Shown in pieces: positions 18,148-27,766 of a DNA stretch of 64,000 nucleotides (the stretch's first letter is position 1; the number at the start of each line of letters is the position of its first letter). Under the pieces are notes generated by a model. It worked only from the letters and a program-made list of their open reading frames with translations, was not told the origin of the DNA and made no database searches. This DNA comes from Chryseobacterium oranimense (GTDB taxonomy: Bacteria; Bacteroidota; Bacteroidia; Flavobacteriales; Weeksellaceae), in the NCBI RefSeq assembly GCF_025244725.1, contig NZ_CP104203.1, forward strand, positions 4,092,001 through 4,156,000, written 5' to 3'. A program made the position numbers and the translations under genes.

Positions 18148-18998
18148 TATTTAGATGATAAGAAGTTATTTAACTGTTCCAGATACCATTCCTTATCGTC
18201 ATACATAATAAAATGCAGTCCTTTTGAAGCATATCTCATATCGGCATTTTTTAAATTTTTATATTGATTTTCAATAGCCGGTTTAAAATTAACAAAATAA
18301 GATTCCAGAAGCACAAGGGTAGGGCACTGTATGTGCTGAATTTTTTCCCTGAGATCTGTATTGGAGAAATCGCAGTACATTTTGGCAAACGTTGTTCTGT
18401 CCGATTTCATACTCCAGTTTACCACTGTTTCCTGCTTGGTAGGTTCTGCTACAAGGCGCGTAATAGTACTGGTCTGCATTTGTTTAAATTGTTCATCCGT
18501 CATGGATTTTAATGTATTTACGGTTGCAGTACAGTCATTATTCTCTTTAGCTTTAAAGTTTGGATCTGATAATGCTGCCAGGCAGGGAAGGGTATCTACA
18601 ATAACTATTTTTGAGATCAGTTCCGGATAGTCTGCGGCCAGTGCCATGGCCAGGCCGCCTCCCATGCTGTGCCCGATAATAATAGGCTTCTCAAGTTTCT
18701 GATCTTTGATGTAAGCCGCAATTTCTTTTTCCCAATTTTTAAAGCTGGCATCAGGCAGAGGTTTTACTCCTGCAAATCCTGCCATGGTAAGTGTATAACA
18801 GGTAAAATCCTTTTCAAATTTTGCTGTTGTATCATTCCATACTTCTCCTGAAGAGGCAAACCCTGGAATAAAAAGAATGGACTGTTTCCCTTTGCCTGAC
18901 TTTTTTACTTCAAACGGATAATTCTTAGTTTGTCCGAATATATTGCATGCTGCTGCAAAAACTAACATTAGGATAAGAAAGGTTCTGTATTTTTTCAT
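18147..18998 (-). CDS. Exported alpha/beta hydrolase
   Basis: 283 residues with a signal peptide; the Cys in FAAACNIFG could be a lipobox or simply precede cleavage at FGQ. Alpha/beta hydrolase fold: oxyanion LFIPGFASSG, nucleophile elbow IIGHSMGGGLAMAL, Asp in CPTLVLLESY (weak) and His in KGLHFIMYD. It is the first gene of the operon with the ECF sigma factor, so it may act in an envelope response. Confidence 0.8.
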   Translation of the reverse strand: MKKYRTFLILMLVFAAACNIFGQTKNYPFEVKKSGKGKQSILFIPGFASSGEVWNDTTAKFEKDFTCYTLTMAGFAGVKPLPDASFKNWEKEIAAYIKDQKLEKPIIIGHSMGGGLAMALAADYPELISKIVIVDTLPCLAALSDPNFKAKENNDCTATVNTLKSMTDEQFKQMQTSTITRLVAEPTKQETVVNWSMKSDRTTFAKMYCDFSNTDLREKIQHIQCPTLVLLESYFVNFKPAIENQYKNLKNADMRYASKGLHFIMYDDKEWYLEQLNNFLSSK

Positions 18999-19460
18999 TT
19001 CTATAAAATTTTAAGGTGAATTTATCCTTTAGAGATGTGCTTTCTTAAAATGTTACAGAATATTTAAAAATATTTATAATTATTTTAAAATTTCTGATTT
19101 CATTACTTTCTGTAATTTATTTGTAGATCAAGTCTGTATATGATTTTTAATAACATTTCCGGAAAAAATAATGTATCTGATGAAGTTTATGTTGTTTATT
19201 GGAAAATAATTACTTTTTCCTTTATTGGTAGGGCTTTCAAACTTTTTTTCTATGAAAACTGATGGGTTTAAAATTATTTAACAATCATGAAAAAATGTAA
19301 AATCTATAGAAAATCATTAAATTGAATAAAAAAATAGCATTTACCTTGTGATTATATTGAAAAATTCACTAATTTTATTACAGATTTAGAGTATGCCCCG
19401 CTTTGCCGAAGGGGGCAAAAGTGTAAAGTTGTTTTTTTTAACTAAAATCCAAAAATATAA
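18999..19460. other. 462-base intergenic stretch without recognisable gene
   Basis: Very AT-rich. It carries promoters for the divergent genes on both sides, but I could not fix them with confidence. A GC-rich inverted repeat (TGCCCC at about 19394, GGGGCA at about 19412) stands out just before the small gene at 19461 and could form a hairpin in its leader. The short open frames here do not look coding. Confidence 0.5.
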
Positions 19461-19673
19461 ATGAGCAATATACAAGATGAATTTAAAGTCTTTAAAGACG
19501 AGCTGAAAAAACTGAATATCGACGTACAGAAAGTAGTAAAAGTAGGGAACGGAAGCATGGATTTTCATGAGGTTTTTTACAAGTCACCAAGATACAAGGA
19601 AATAAAAAGTGTATATGTCCAGCGTCATAATCTGGATAGTATGGTGGAGAAATTTAAAAAGGCTTACCATTAA
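19461..19673 (+). CDS. Small conserved-looking protein of unknown function
   Basis: 70 residues, highly charged, no signal peptide: MSNIQDEFKVFKDELKKLNI at the start and NLDSMVEKFKKAYH at the end. A 20-bp terminator hairpin follows 2 bases after the stop, which supports a real gene. I do not recognise the family. Confidence 0.6.
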   Translation: MSNIQDEFKVFKDELKKLNIDVQKVVKVGNGSMDFHEVFYKSPRYKEIKSVYVQRHNLDSMVEKFKKAYH

Positions 19674-19675
19674 AA

Positions 19676-19720
19676 TATAAAATTTGGCGCCGCAGAGAAT
19701 CTGCGGCGCCAAATTTTATA
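19676..19720. terminator. Strong bidirectional terminator
   Basis: A perfect 20-bp stem (19676-19695 with 19701-19720, core GGCGCCGCAG/CTGCGGCGCC) and a 5-base loop, with A and T runs on each side, between convergent genes. Confidence 0.92.
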
Positions 19721-19730
19721 TGCTTGTTTG

Positions 19731-21023
19731 CTAGTCTTTATCCAGTGCTGAGGTTTTCTTGGTGTCTTTCATTCCGGCGTAAACGATCAGGGAAAACAAA
19801 ATACATCCGGTAATATACCAGTAGAAGTAGGGCTCTGTTCCGGACTGTTTGAACCAAAGGGCAATATATTCGGCTGTACCTCCGAAAATAGCTACTGTAA
19901 GAGCATACGGAAGCCCTACTCCAAGAGCTCTGATCTCTGAAGGAAAAAGTTCAGCTTTTACAACCGCGTTAATAGACGTATAGCCACTGACAATAATCAA
20001 GGCGGCCATGATCAGGAAAAATGCAGTCCACATCGATGTTGTGGTGCTTAAAGCAGTGAGAAGCGGAACGGTAAACAGTGTGCCAAGAATACCAAAACCT
20101 AAAAGCAGCGGCCTTCTTCCTATTTTATCAGAAAGTGCTCCGAAAGCTGGCTGCAGACAGGCAAATATAAATAATGAAACAAACGAAATCAGCGTCGACT
20201 GTTCTTTGGTGAGGTGAACAGTATTGACTAAAAACTTCTGCATGTAAGTTGTATAGGTGTAGAATGCCAGGGTTCCGCCTAAAGTCAGTCCAATTACTGT
20301 AAGCAGGGCTTTAGGGTGTTTCAGAAGCTCTGTCACTGTTCCTTTTTTCTTTTCATTAACCTCTTTTTTGTTTTCAAAAGCTTCGGTCTCATGAAGATTG
20401 GCTCTTAAATATAAGGCGATTACCGAAAGTAATGCACCGATCACAAATGGAATTCTCCATCCCCATTCCTCAAGCTGGGTTTCCGTTAAAAGGAGTTTCT
20501 GCAGAATCAATTGAATTCCTAACGCGATCAGCTGTCCGCCTATAAGTGTTACATACTGAAAGCTTGAATAAAAACCCCTGCGATTTTCTGATGCCATTTC
20601 ACTCAGGTAAGTAGCAGAGACACCATATTCACCGCCTACACTTAGGCCTTGTAATAATCTCGCGATCAATAATAATGCAGGAGCCAGAATTCCTATAGTT
20701 TTGTAAGTTGGAGTAAGGGCGATAAGAAGAGAACCGAAAGACATCAAAAGTACAGAAAGAGTCATTGCTTTTTTTCTTCCGATCTTATCCGCAATACTTC
20801 CGAATATCCAGCCTCCAATAGGCCTCATCAGGAATCCAACAGCAAAAATTCCTGCGGTATTCATTAGCTGTGCATTCAGGTCAGAATCCGGAAAAAAAGA
20901 ATTGGAAAAGTAAATGGCAAAAGCTGCGTAGGCGTACCAATCGTACCATTCCACGAGGTTTCCTACGGAACCGCCCACAATGGCTTTGATTCTTTGAGCA
21001 GTTGTAATTTGAGTAGTATTCAT
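19731..21023 (-). CDS. MFS transporter, metabolite:H+ symporter (KgtP/ShiA-like)
   Basis: 430 residues with 12 predicted membrane helices. The start motif GNLVEWYDWYAYAAFAIYF and the loop 2-3 signature RPIGGWIFGSIADKIGRKKA are diagnostic of the MHS subfamily, which carries 2-oxoglutarate, citrate, shikimate or betaines with protons. It lies 21 bases downstream of a porin gene and behind an OmpR-type two-component system, which points to a regulated carboxylate-uptake set. The exact substrate is inferred only from family. Confidence 0.88.
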   Translation of the reverse strand: MNTTQITTAQRIKAIVGGSVGNLVEWYDWYAYAAFAIYFSNSFFPDSDLNAQLMNTAGIFAVGFLMRPIGGWIFGSIADKIGRKKAMTLSVLLMSFGSLLIALTPTYKTIGILAPALLLIARLLQGLSVGGEYGVSATYLSEMASENRRGFYSSFQYVTLIGGQLIALGIQLILQKLLLTETQLEEWGWRIPFVIGALLSVIALYLRANLHETEAFENKKEVNEKKKGTVTELLKHPKALLTVIGLTLGGTLAFYTYTTYMQKFLVNTVHLTKEQSTLISFVSLFIFACLQPAFGALSDKIGRRPLLLGFGILGTLFTVPLLTALSTTTSMWTAFFLIMAALIIVSGYTSINAVVKAELFPSEIRALGVGLPYALTVAIFGGTAEYIALWFKQSGTEPYFYWYITGCILFSLIVYAGMKDTKKTSALDKD

Positions 21024-21044
21024 ATAAGTAAGAGATTAAATTTT

Positions 21045-22457
21045 TTAAAGTACGATTTGAAAAGACAATAAAAATTCACCTTTTCTATCAAAAATTGTTT
21101 TGGATGTGATATCATAAAGTGGTCTGCTGCTGTATTGAGCAACGATTCGTGCATTTTGACCATACAGATAAAAATTGGCTCCCACATCGTAATAACTTCC
21201 GTTCTGATTAAGTGCTTTCATATCTTTAAGCGCATAATTGAAAAAAGGCTGCACCTTTAGGATTTTACTGAATTTCGGAAGAACAAAACCTACCTGCGAA
21301 AACCAGATATTTCCTGTTCCCATCAGAATTCTGTTGTTTCCTGCTCCTTCCAGTGCTTTTTGTCCCGTAAAGTCAGGATTGGAAGTGCCCGGGTTCAAAA
21401 GACCGCTTACTCTTAAATAGTTCGGCCCATAATTATAATTGTAGTAAACAGAATACAGCGTAAGTCCCATTTCTTTACTTTTATCTCCTAGCGGAAGTTC
21501 AGTATACACATCTGCTCCAAAAATATTGACATCATGAGATTCAAAAACATTTTCTGACGGCTGAGACTGGGTTCCCTCCTTATTGGTATAAAAGCCTGCT
21601 CCCAGGTTCAGAACTTTTTTAGTTGCTAAATTATTTCCGGGCAGGAAAGAGGTTACAGTCGTCTCCTTATTAAAGAACTGGTAAAAAGCGTATCCGGAAT
21701 AAGAGAGCTTACCACTTTGATTATTGTCTACCGCTGCATCTCCCACAGTTGGTTTTAAATTGGTAGCAAAAGGTTTGTTGACGCTGAAACGATAATTAAT
21801 CCGATCCAGTTCTCCATGGACAAAGATCCCCAATTGTCTTGAAAACTGGTCAGCAATTTCTATGGTTGGGAAATTAAAAACAGGAATATCACCAGCAAGC
21901 ATTTTAGTAGTACTTGCGTTGGTGAGCCTGCTTATTCCGTTCCATGAATGAAGTCCCGCTCCTAAGTAGAGGTTATTTTTATTCAGTTTTCCTGTCTGGA
22001 AATCATTTCTTGGTATAATGGCGAATTCATTATAAGCATCGTGAAAAAAGAAAGGTGCTTTTTTTCCGGCTCCACTGTTTCCTGTGCCTGTTCCACCGCC
22101 TGAAATAAAACTCTGATTATTAATTCCCATCTGTAAAAACACAGAATAAAAAGGGGTAACCTGACTCTGAATGATTAATCTCATTCTCCGTATTCCGGCG
22201 TCGTAAGTCTGTTCCTGGGGAACTCCGTTCACCAATGTCCCCGGGTTATTATCAATACTGCGTAACCAAATCTGACTTGAAATACCGAACTTCAGCCACT
22301 TGTCCCCTTTGGAGTTAAGGTTTATTTTAAGTTCTCCTACATCTAAAGGATTTTTTTCAGAAGAAACTGCTTCAGTAGTTTTTTTTACACTTACGCTGTC
22401 CTGACCGTACATACTTTGCATAACAGTTAAACTGAAAATAATTATTAGTTTTTTCAT
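21045..22457 (-). CDS. Outer-membrane porin
   Basis: 470 residues from the ATG at 22457, where a signal peptide starts (MKKLIIIFSLTVMQSMYGQ); the frame is open 11 codons further upstream. After a short N-terminal linker the sequence is made of alternating beta strands with aromatic girdles and ends GEFLLSFQIVL, a typical barrel end. It probably lets the substrate of the adjacent MFS carrier cross the outer membrane. The two genes form an operon. Confidence 0.8.
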   Translation of the reverse strand: MKKLIIIFSLTVMQSMYGQDSVSVKKTTEAVSSEKNPLDVGELKINLNSKGDKWLKFGISSQIWLRSIDNNPGTLVNGVPQEQTYDAGIRRMRLIIQSQVTPFYSVFLQMGINNQSFISGGGTGTGNSGAGKKAPFFFHDAYNEFAIIPRNDFQTGKLNKNNLYLGAGLHSWNGISRLTNASTTKMLAGDIPVFNFPTIEIADQFSRQLGIFVHGELDRINYRFSVNKPFATNLKPTVGDAAVDNNQSGKLSYSGYAFYQFFNKETTVTSFLPGNNLATKKVLNLGAGFYTNKEGTQSQPSENVFESHDVNIFGADVYTELPLGDKSKEMGLTLYSVYYNYNYGPNYLRVSGLLNPGTSNPDFTGQKALEGAGNNRILMGTGNIWFSQVGFVLPKFSKILKVQPFFNYALKDMKALNQNGSYYDVGANFYLYGQNARIVAQYSSRPLYDITSKTIFDRKGEFLLSFQIVL

Positions 22458-22561
22458 TGGCGCTTTTTTGTTTGCACCTAAACAATACATAAATTCTGAA
22501 GAAATTCTGAAGTTTTAATAAAATAAAAACATTTGATGTTATGTTTTTGAATTTCAGTATT

Positions 22562-23830
22562 TTATTTTATGAAATTGATCCTTATTGTATGCAGATCGTT
22601 TTCAAATTGATAGAATATTTCAGCATCATAAATCTCCAAAATTTTCTTCACGAGGGCCAAACCGATTCCAATGGAGTTCTCATTGGGATTTCCGCGTTTG
22701 AATCTCTTGAATAATTCTGTAGTAGGAATGGTGGGTGGATTTCCCGTATTTGAAATTTGGAAATACGTTTCTGTGAGTGTTACAGAAATTTTTCCGTTTT
22801 CTATATTATGTCTTTTGGAATTATTGATGAGGTTGTTGACGACAATCGTTGCCAGATTTTTATCAAAATTAAGATAAACATCCTCGTGAATATCCTTTGT
22901 CACGGTAAGATTCTGGATTTCAAAAATATCTTCAAAATAATGAAACCTTTCCTGAAGTAAGTCAGAAAAATTGATAAGCTGGGAATCGTTCTTTTCAAAA
23001 TGTTCCAGCTTGGCGAGGAGAATAAGAGATTGATTAATTGATGAAAGCCTGTCCAGTTCATCATTCATAGAGGAAAGAGTAATGAGTTGGTTTTCTGAAA
23101 GTTCACTGTCCATCAACAGCTCTATTTTCCCTTTGATGGAAGCTAATGGTGTTTGCAATTCATGAGAAGTGTTTTCTGAAAGTTCCTCTAACAGATTGTA
23201 ATCTTTTTTAGAGCTTTCTGTCATTTTTAGTAAAAACGTGTTGAGTGATTTAAATTCTTCGGTTTCTGTTTTCATCAGATCCATGGAACGGTTGTCTCTC
23301 AGACTAAATTTCTTTATTTCGTCTATTGCGTGGTAAAAAGGATCAAGAATTTTTTTAGATACCAGAATACTTACGATAATAGTCAGAATAATAAGAAAGA
23401 CCATAATCCATGCAATCACCATGATGATGCTCATCAGAAAATTATTTTCGATAATCGTAATATACCTTACACTGGTGATGGCGTATCTTTTATGATGAAT
23501 GACAGGGTAGGTGGTCACGGTGATCCTGTTCATATGAGACTGTATGCTTTTGTTCCAGATGTATTTTTCTTCAATAATTTTTTCCTTTACGTTTTTAAAA
23601 TCTATAGGAAGAATGCTGACGTGGGTTTGCCTGTGATGGAATTTTAAATAATCGTAATCCGGATCCTTTTCCAATCTGTGGGTTACATATGTGTTTAAAT
23701 CTTCAAGTTTGAGAATGGCAGAACGCATCGTTGCCCTTTCAAAAGCAAAATAGAGAATAGTAAAACCAGTGATCAGTACAAAAAATACCAATACAGTGAA
23801 TGCTCTGGCAAAACGGAAACTTAAATTCAT
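22562..23830 (-). CDS. Two-component sensor histidine kinase
   Basis: 422 residues: membrane helix at 12-30, periplasmic sensor of about 90 residues, second helix about 125-150 (IIMVIAWIMVFLIILTII), HisKA with SHELQTPLASIKGKI, and HATPase with NNLINNSKRHN (N box) and NSIGIGLALVKKI (G2 box). It overlaps the response-regulator gene by 4 bases (ATGA). Its position upstream of the porin/MFS operon suggests that it senses the transported compound. Confidence 0.9.
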   Translation of the reverse strand: MNLSFRFARAFTVLVFFVLITGFTILYFAFERATMRSAILKLEDLNTYVTHRLEKDPDYDYLKFHHRQTHVSILPIDFKNVKEKIIEEKYIWNKSIQSHMNRITVTTYPVIHHKRYAITSVRYITIIENNFLMSIIMVIAWIMVFLIILTIIVSILVSKKILDPFYHAIDEIKKFSLRDNRSMDLMKTETEEFKSLNTFLLKMTESSKKDYNLLEELSENTSHELQTPLASIKGKIELLMDSELSENQLITLSSMNDELDRLSSINQSLILLAKLEHFEKNDSQLINFSDLLQERFHYFEDIFEIQNLTVTKDIHEDVYLNFDKNLATIVVNNLINNSKRHNIENGKISVTLTETYFQISNTGNPPTIPTTELFKRFKRGNPNENSIGIGLALVKKILEIYDAEIFYQFENDLHTIRINFIK

Positions 23831-24504
23831 TTATCAATCCATTTATAACCTAATCCGTAAACGGTTTGCAGATAATCTTTCCCGCCGGCATCAATCACTT
23901 TCTTTCTTAAGTTTTTTAAATGCTGATAGACGAAGTCTACATTGTCAATGCTGTAGGTGTAATCACCCCAAAGATGGCTTGCGATAGCCTGTTTGGAAAG
24001 CATTCTGTTCTGATTGTTGATAAAATAAATCAGCAGGTTTAGTTCTTTTTTGGTAAGATTAGTCAGTTGACCGTTGATTTTACACGCTTTAGATTCAAGA
24101 TCAATTTTGATTTCATTGAAGCTTAAAATGCGGTTGGCCTCAGGTGTTTTTCTTCTAAGAACAGCTTTTATTCTGGAGTGAAGTTCGGGTAAGGAAAATG
24201 GTTTGGTAATATAATCATCGGCTCCGTCATCTAATCCTGTCAATTTTGTATCTAAAGAATTTTTTGCAGAAACAATAATGACGCTTGATCCGGGAGCGTA
24301 GTTTTTAATGTGCTTCAGGATGTCCAGTCCGTTTCCGTCGGGAAGCATCAGATCCAAAAGAATACAATCGTACTCAAAAAGTTCGATTTTTTCCAAAGCT
24401 TCTTTTGCATCACACGCTACTTCACAGATGTGGTCTTCCTTTTTAAGATAATCTATGATATTGGTTGCAAGGTCTTTATGGTCTTCTATAATGAGGATTT
24501 TCAT
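23827..24504 (-). CDS. OmpR/PhoB-family response regulator
   Basis: 225 residues. Receiver domain: IIEDHKDL acid pocket, phosphorylated Asp in DCILLDLMLPDGNG, and the Lys in YITKPFSLPEL. C-terminal winged helix: LTKKELNLLIYF and VYQHLKNLRKKV with QTVYGLGYKWI. It is the first gene of a pair with the kinase and likely activates the porin/MFS operon downstream. Confidence 0.92.
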   Translation of the reverse strand: MKILIIEDHKDLATNIIDYLKKEDHICEVACDAKEALEKIELFEYDCILLDLMLPDGNGLDILKHIKNYAPGSSVIIVSAKNSLDTKLTGLDDGADDYITKPFSLPELHSRIKAVLRRKTPEANRILSFNEIKIDLESKACKINGQLTNLTKKELNLLIYFINNQNRMLSKQAIASHLWGDYTYSIDNVDFVYQHLKNLRKKVIDAGGKDYLQTVYGLGYKWIDK

Positions 24505-24596
24505 GCGAAAGTATTAAACCGGATACATTCATATCCGGTTTAAAGATATAAAAAAACCATTCAGAAAATCAAGAATGAAATTTTTTAATGATAATA

Positions 24597-25349
24597 TTAA
24601 AACCTATAACCAATAGACAGTCCACTTCTGAATCCGGCCCAAGGCCCGTCCACTTTTACCTTTGCTCCGTTGGCATTGGTTTCTACCGTGTAATCTACAA
24701 AGGGAATATTAAGGTTTTCAATTTCTTTTTTAAGCTGTGCCTGCATTTCCGGGGTTAATGCATAGTTGCTGGTCATGGTAAAATCGCCTTTTCCGCTTCC
24801 GTAATGGGCACCTGCGATCCAGAAATCCAGAACCAGATTCTGGCTTCGGGTAAGGAAGAATTGTACACCTACCATCAGACCGCCACTGTTTCCGCTGGTG
24901 CTTCCCTGGCCTTTAAGCGGTATCTGATAAGTATTTCCATCAATGGCATCATAATCGTAATAAAAATCAAACCTGTTGGAAGAGACATCAGAATACCGGT
25001 AATAAGGCGCAAAATAAAAGCCTTTACCATATCCTTTTCCAATGTAAAACCTTGGTTCAATAGTGAAGTTTGTGGCCTTAACCCTCAGATTCTGAAATCT
25101 TTTTTCATCTTCATCTTTCAAAAAGGCATTAATGAAGGGTACTTTTCCCTGTGTCATGGTTCCAAAACCTATATTAAGAGAGAACCACTGGTTGATCGCT
25201 CTTTCGTAAGACAAATTGATATTTCTGAAGGCATAGGCTGTCACATTTGTCTTGACTATATTCATTTTTTCGGATGGGGTAGCCTGAAGTTCCTGTGCGT
25301 CTGCTTCTGAAAGCAGGAAACAGGGAATTAAGATGAGGAGCTTTTTCAT
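24597..25349 (-). CDS. Outer-membrane beta-barrel protein, DUF3575-like
   Basis: 250 residues from the ATG at 25349 (MKKLLILIPCFLLSEADAQ signal peptide); the frame extends 12 codons upstream without a signal sequence. IVKTNVTAYAFRNINLSYER matches the start of DUF3575-type small barrels, and the sequence ends in a typical aromatic strand GLSIGYRF. Function unknown; it stands alone with a possible promoter in the 230-base gap to the divergent TonB-type receptor. Confidence 0.7.
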   Translation of the reverse strand: MKKLLILIPCFLLSEADAQELQATPSEKMNIVKTNVTAYAFRNINLSYERAINQWFSLNIGFGTMTQGKVPFINAFLKDEDEKRFQNLRVKATNFTIEPRFYIGKGYGKGFYFAPYYRYSDVSSNRFDFYYDYDAIDGNTYQIPLKGQGSTSGNSGGLMVGVQFFLTRSQNLVLDFWIAGAHYGSGKGDFTMTSNYALTPEMQAQLKKEIENLNIPFVDYTVETNANGAKVKVDGPWAGFRSGLSIGYRF

Positions 25350-25615
25350 GACTTTATTTTTTGTGGTGTAAAATAGTATCAGCAAAAAACGGGCAATAAA
25401 TCAATGATATTTCAATATGGTTTAATTTTTATCTCTAAAATATCTAAATGATTATTGTTAATTCTGTTTTATTGACTTTAATTTTATAAAACGATGAAAA
25501 AAATATCTGTTGAAATCTAGTGGTTTGCCTATATTTTCAGTAAAAATTTGAAAGTGATGTAACAAATGCCGGATATTGTGTGTCTTATTTTTATCAACAT
25601 CATTTATTTCTGAAT

Positions 25616-27703
25616 ATGAAAAAGGTTCTATATCCTGTGTTTTTTCTTTGTGGAGTTTTTGTGTTTTCGCAGGAAGGCGCAAAAAATGATACCATTGAAC
25701 AGGGAACCACAAAAGAAATCCAGGAAGTGATTCTGAAGTCTCAGCGTAAGAAGCAGTTTGCGGACAAATCTGTTTACACTTTTGATAAAGAGGCTTTGGA
25801 GAAGGCAAGGTATGCAAAAGATTTGCTGCAGACTTTGCCGGAACTTCAGCTTGATCCTGTTTCTAATACGATCATAAGCACAAAAGGCGGAACTGCCCTG
25901 TTTCTGATCAATGGGATAGAGGCTACAGACCTTCAGATCCGCAGTGTAGCACCAAGTGAAGTGGTAAAAGTGGAGTATTATGATATTCCACCGGCAAGAT
26001 GGGCTTCGAGAGCGGAAACAGTAATCAATATTATCACAAAATCCAATGAAACAGGCTATGTTTTTGGAGTAGATACCATGTCGGGATTAACCACTGGATT
26101 TGTGAATGCATCAGCTTACGCTAATTTTACAAAAGGTAAGAATAATTTTGGACTGGAATATTCCTTTAATTTGAGAGATTACGATGACAGACAGGTTCAG
26201 AGCATTTATGATTATCAGCTGAACGGGGAACATTACCGTTCGGATGAGAACAGGAAAGATCATTTCGGATATACTTCCCAGAATATTGCTTTGCGCTATA
26301 CCCGGATGGTTCCCGATCAGTATGCTTTTCAGGCAAAACTGAATATGGATATTGTAAGCAGGTTTTCAAAAGGCACCGGAGAAAGTGTGTTTACCAAAGA
26401 CAGCTTCAATGAAGAGCACGAAATGTTTAAAAACAGCGGCTCAAGTTATGCTATTCCTAAGCTGGATCTGTATTATTCTAAAAAGATCGGTTCTAAGGAT
26501 GAGCTCAGCTTAAATGCAGTAGGCTCTCATTACAGCACCAATACGACGGAATCTGCCAGAGAGTGGATTGTTCCGTCCGGAATTTCGGTGTATGACAACG
26601 ATATGATCCTGGAAACTGAGCAGACTAATTTTGTCGGTGAGCTTGCCCATACCCATGATTTTAAGGATGGGAAACTTTCTTCCGGCTACCGTATTTCAAG
26701 CACTGATATTTCTAATGATCTGAATAACCTTGCAGGGCATTCGGAATACAGTGTCAATTATCTGGAGCAGTATTTTTATACGGAATTTTCAGGAAAGGTG
26801 GATAAATTCAGCTACAGAGTTGGTGCAGGACTTACGAATATCCATAATAAAAGTGCGGCAAATACTTTCGATGAATGGTCATTTACTCCTAAGGTTATTT
26901 TAGGTTATCAGCTTAAAAGTAACCAGAGTCTGAGATTGACAAGCAGCTACAGTCCTACAAGTCCGTGGAGCAGCGCGCTCAGCAGTAATGTGGTTCAGCT
27001 GGCCCCGAACATTGTACAGAAGGGGAATCCTTTTCTTAAGTCCCAGCAGAATTTTTCCAATAATTTAATTTACTCTTTTAATAATAAGAAATTCGATTTT
27101 AATGCTGCCCTTTTCTACCGGTATACGGATCGTGTGATCAATCAGTATTATGTTCTGGATGACACTTTCGGCGGCTATGCACTGACTTATGAAAACGGGA
27201 AAAATTCCCAGCGGTATGGGATACAGCTGTCCGGCTCCTATAAGCCGTTTGGAAGCAGCCTGCTTGTATTAAAGGCTGTACTGACACCGACTTCGGAAAC
27301 TTTAAGAACGAGTAAAGGCGCATTGATCAAGAATGATTATCTCGCGAATAATTTCTCGGTTTCTTCAGAATATAAATCGTTCAGTGTACAGTATATGGTA
27401 AACATCCCGGTGTACACGCTTAGCGGAGCTTTCCTTAATACAAATGAGAATCAGAACCACTTTTTTGCCAGTTACAGGCTCAAAAGCTGGAGTTTTACCG
27501 CAGGAATGTACTGGATCGGTATGCCTTCAGAATATAAAACAAAAAGTCTTCCGGAAAGTCTGGTAGATTATAATGTTCATACTAAGATTATGAATAATAA
27601 ATCAATGTTTGTCCTTGGGGTAAGCTTTGATTTCTCAAAAGGAAAGAAAACAGAACTACAGAGAAGGCTGAATAACGAGACAGCGCCTGCAGCAACTTTT
27701 TAA
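25616..27703 (+). CDS. TonB-dependent receptor-like outer-membrane protein
   Basis: 695 residues from the ATG at 25616 (signal peptide MKKVLYPVFFLCGVFVFSQ). A plug-like domain is visible (EIQEVILKSQRKKQFADKSV, LLQTLPELQLDP, GGTALFLINGIEATDLQIRS, VEYYDIPPARWASRAETVIN), then a long beta-barrel. It lacks the usual N-terminal carboxypeptidase-like domain, as in the short outer-membrane receptor family of flavobacteria. No SusD partner is adjacent, so the ligand is unknown. Confidence 0.8.
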   Translation: MKKVLYPVFFLCGVFVFSQEGAKNDTIEQGTTKEIQEVILKSQRKKQFADKSVYTFDKEALEKARYAKDLLQTLPELQLDPVSNTIISTKGGTALFLINGIEATDLQIRSVAPSEVVKVEYYDIPPARWASRAETVINIITKSNETGYVFGVDTMSGLTTGFVNASAYANFTKGKNNFGLEYSFNLRDYDDRQVQSIYDYQLNGEHYRSDENRKDHFGYTSQNIALRYTRMVPDQYAFQAKLNMDIVSRFSKGTGESVFTKDSFNEEHEMFKNSGSSYAIPKLDLYYSKKIGSKDELSLNAVGSHYSTNTTESAREWIVPSGISVYDNDMILETEQTNFVGELAHTHDFKDGKLSSGYRISSTDISNDLNNLAGHSEYSVNYLEQYFYTEFSGKVDKFSYRVGAGLTNIHNKSAANTFDEWSFTPKVILGYQLKSNQSLRLTSSYSPTSPWSSALSSNVVQLAPNIVQKGNPFLKSQQNFSNNLIYSFNNKKFDFNAALFYRYTDRVINQYYVLDDTFGGYALTYENGKNSQRYGIQLSGSYKPFGSSLLVLKAVLTPTSETLRTSKGALIKNDYLANNFSVSSEYKSFSVQYMVNIPVYTLSGAFLNTNENQNHFFASYRLKSWSFTAGMYWIGMPSEYKTKSLPESLVDYNVHTKIMNNKSMFVLGVSFDFSKGKKTELQRRLNNETAPAATF

Positions 27704-27725
27704 AAACAATTTTGAATGTTAATAA

Positions 27726-27763
27726 AAAATCCCCGTTCCTTTGTAGGAGCGGGGATTTTGTTT
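27726..27763. terminator. Bidirectional terminator
   Basis: Stem 27726-27739 with 27746-27759 (AAAATCCCCG / CGGGGATTTT plus inner TTCC/GGAG) between the convergent receptor and T9SS genes, flanked by A and T runs. Confidence 0.88.
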
Positions 27764-27766
27764 TTA

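Noticed and set aside
19386..19568. A 60-codon minus-strand open frame over the small gene at 19461
   Set aside because: The plus-strand 70-residue gene has the better composition and is followed directly by a strong terminator.
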